Origin: Dickeya chrysanthemi NCPPB 402
Lineage (GTDB): Bacteria; Pseudomonadota; Gammaproteobacteria; Enterobacterales; Enterobacteriaceae
Reading direction: 5' to 3'
Assembly: GCF_000406105.1 (NCBI RefSeq)
Contig: NZ_CM001974.1
Coordinates: 1,827,469 to 1,891,468, forward strand
DNA: 64,000 nucleotides
The notes under the pieces were generated by a model. That model ran no database searches, was not told where the DNA came from, and worked only from the letters and a program-made list of their open reading frames with translations. The translations under genes were made by a program, and so were the position numbers. Of this stretch, positions 63,910 to 64,000 are shown in pieces. Numbering within the stretch: position 1 is the first letter of the stretch; each line of letters begins with the position of its first letter.

Positions 63910-64000
63910 GGCTTTGTTGAATAAATCGAACTTTTGCTGAGTTGAAGGATCAGATCACGCATTCCCTGACAACGCAGGCAGTCCCGTGGCAAAGCAGAAG
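63910..64000 (+). mobile_element. IS5-family (IS903-like) element, left end, partial
   Basis: GGCTTTGTTGAATAAATC is the terminal repeat typical of IS903-group elements. The bases after it resemble, from memory, the untranslated leader of that group. The element runs past the window edge. Confidence 0.75.
63986..64000 (+). CDS. IS903-like transposase, first codons only
   Basis: A GTG start is followed by codons for Ala-Lys-Gln-Lys, matching the MAKQK start of IS903-type transposases. Only five codons lie inside the window. Confidence 0.55.

Overview
The window looks like chromosomal DNA of a soft-rot enterobacterium, most likely Dickeya. This rests on recall of families, not on a search. The evidence is a lipoprotein pectin methylesterase of the PemB type with a KdgR-like box, many ERIC repeats, fairly GC-rich codon use, and a backbone in Escherichia coli gene order: ybhF-ybhG, rhlE, dinG, ybiB, glnQPH, dps, rhtA, ompX. 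Other genes are interleaved between these blocks.

Layout. 1-13 kb: an ABC exporter cut by the left edge (ybhFG), RNA helicase RhlE, two EamA-type transporters, an AraC remnant, peptidase T, a DppA-like binding protein, tRNA-dihydrouridine synthase DusC, a class IV adenylate cyclase-like CYTH protein and PBP7. 13-28 kb: a glutathione transferase, a DeoR regulator divergent from a PLP aminotransferase, beta-glucosidase BglX, a 35-residue membrane protein, DinG, YbiB, an M3 peptidase, a PAP2 phosphatase and a secreted fibronectin-III protein. 28-34 kb: glutamine uptake (glnHPQ), dps, rhtA, a MITE-like element, and ompX with a one-base frameshift in its signal peptide. 34-43 kb: a MarR/MFS pair, then a LysR-controlled operon joining 5-oxoprolinase-type subunits PxpA/PxpB/PxpC with a biotin carboxylase, a biotin carrier and an NCS1 permease. 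This is a split relative of urea carboxylase.

43.4-50 kb is the most intriguing region. Three homologous small Sec-exported proteins, the third frameshifted, lie in AT-rich DNA directly before four coupled genes for a MacAB-TolC-like exporter with separate ATPase and permease. I infer that the small proteins are the cargo, or partners, of this exporter. 50-55 kb holds pemB, glpM, a small secreted protein and a cytosolic GH3 hydrolase.

55-64 kb is accessory: arsRBC, yajD, a glutathione peroxidase, a RelE/Phd toxin-antitoxin pair, a GST-SDR-LysR cluster (the LysR gene frameshifted by one base), an IS3 remnant, and the left end of an IS903-like element at the right edge.

At a smaller scale there are seven ERIC elements, three of them atypical, plus one ERIC end fragment. 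Two ERICs and one unrelated MITE carry strings of perfect mini-hairpins (stems of 5-9 bp). Two of these hairpins, in different copies, differ by compensatory changes. Several intergenic spacers also hold short direct tandem repeats.
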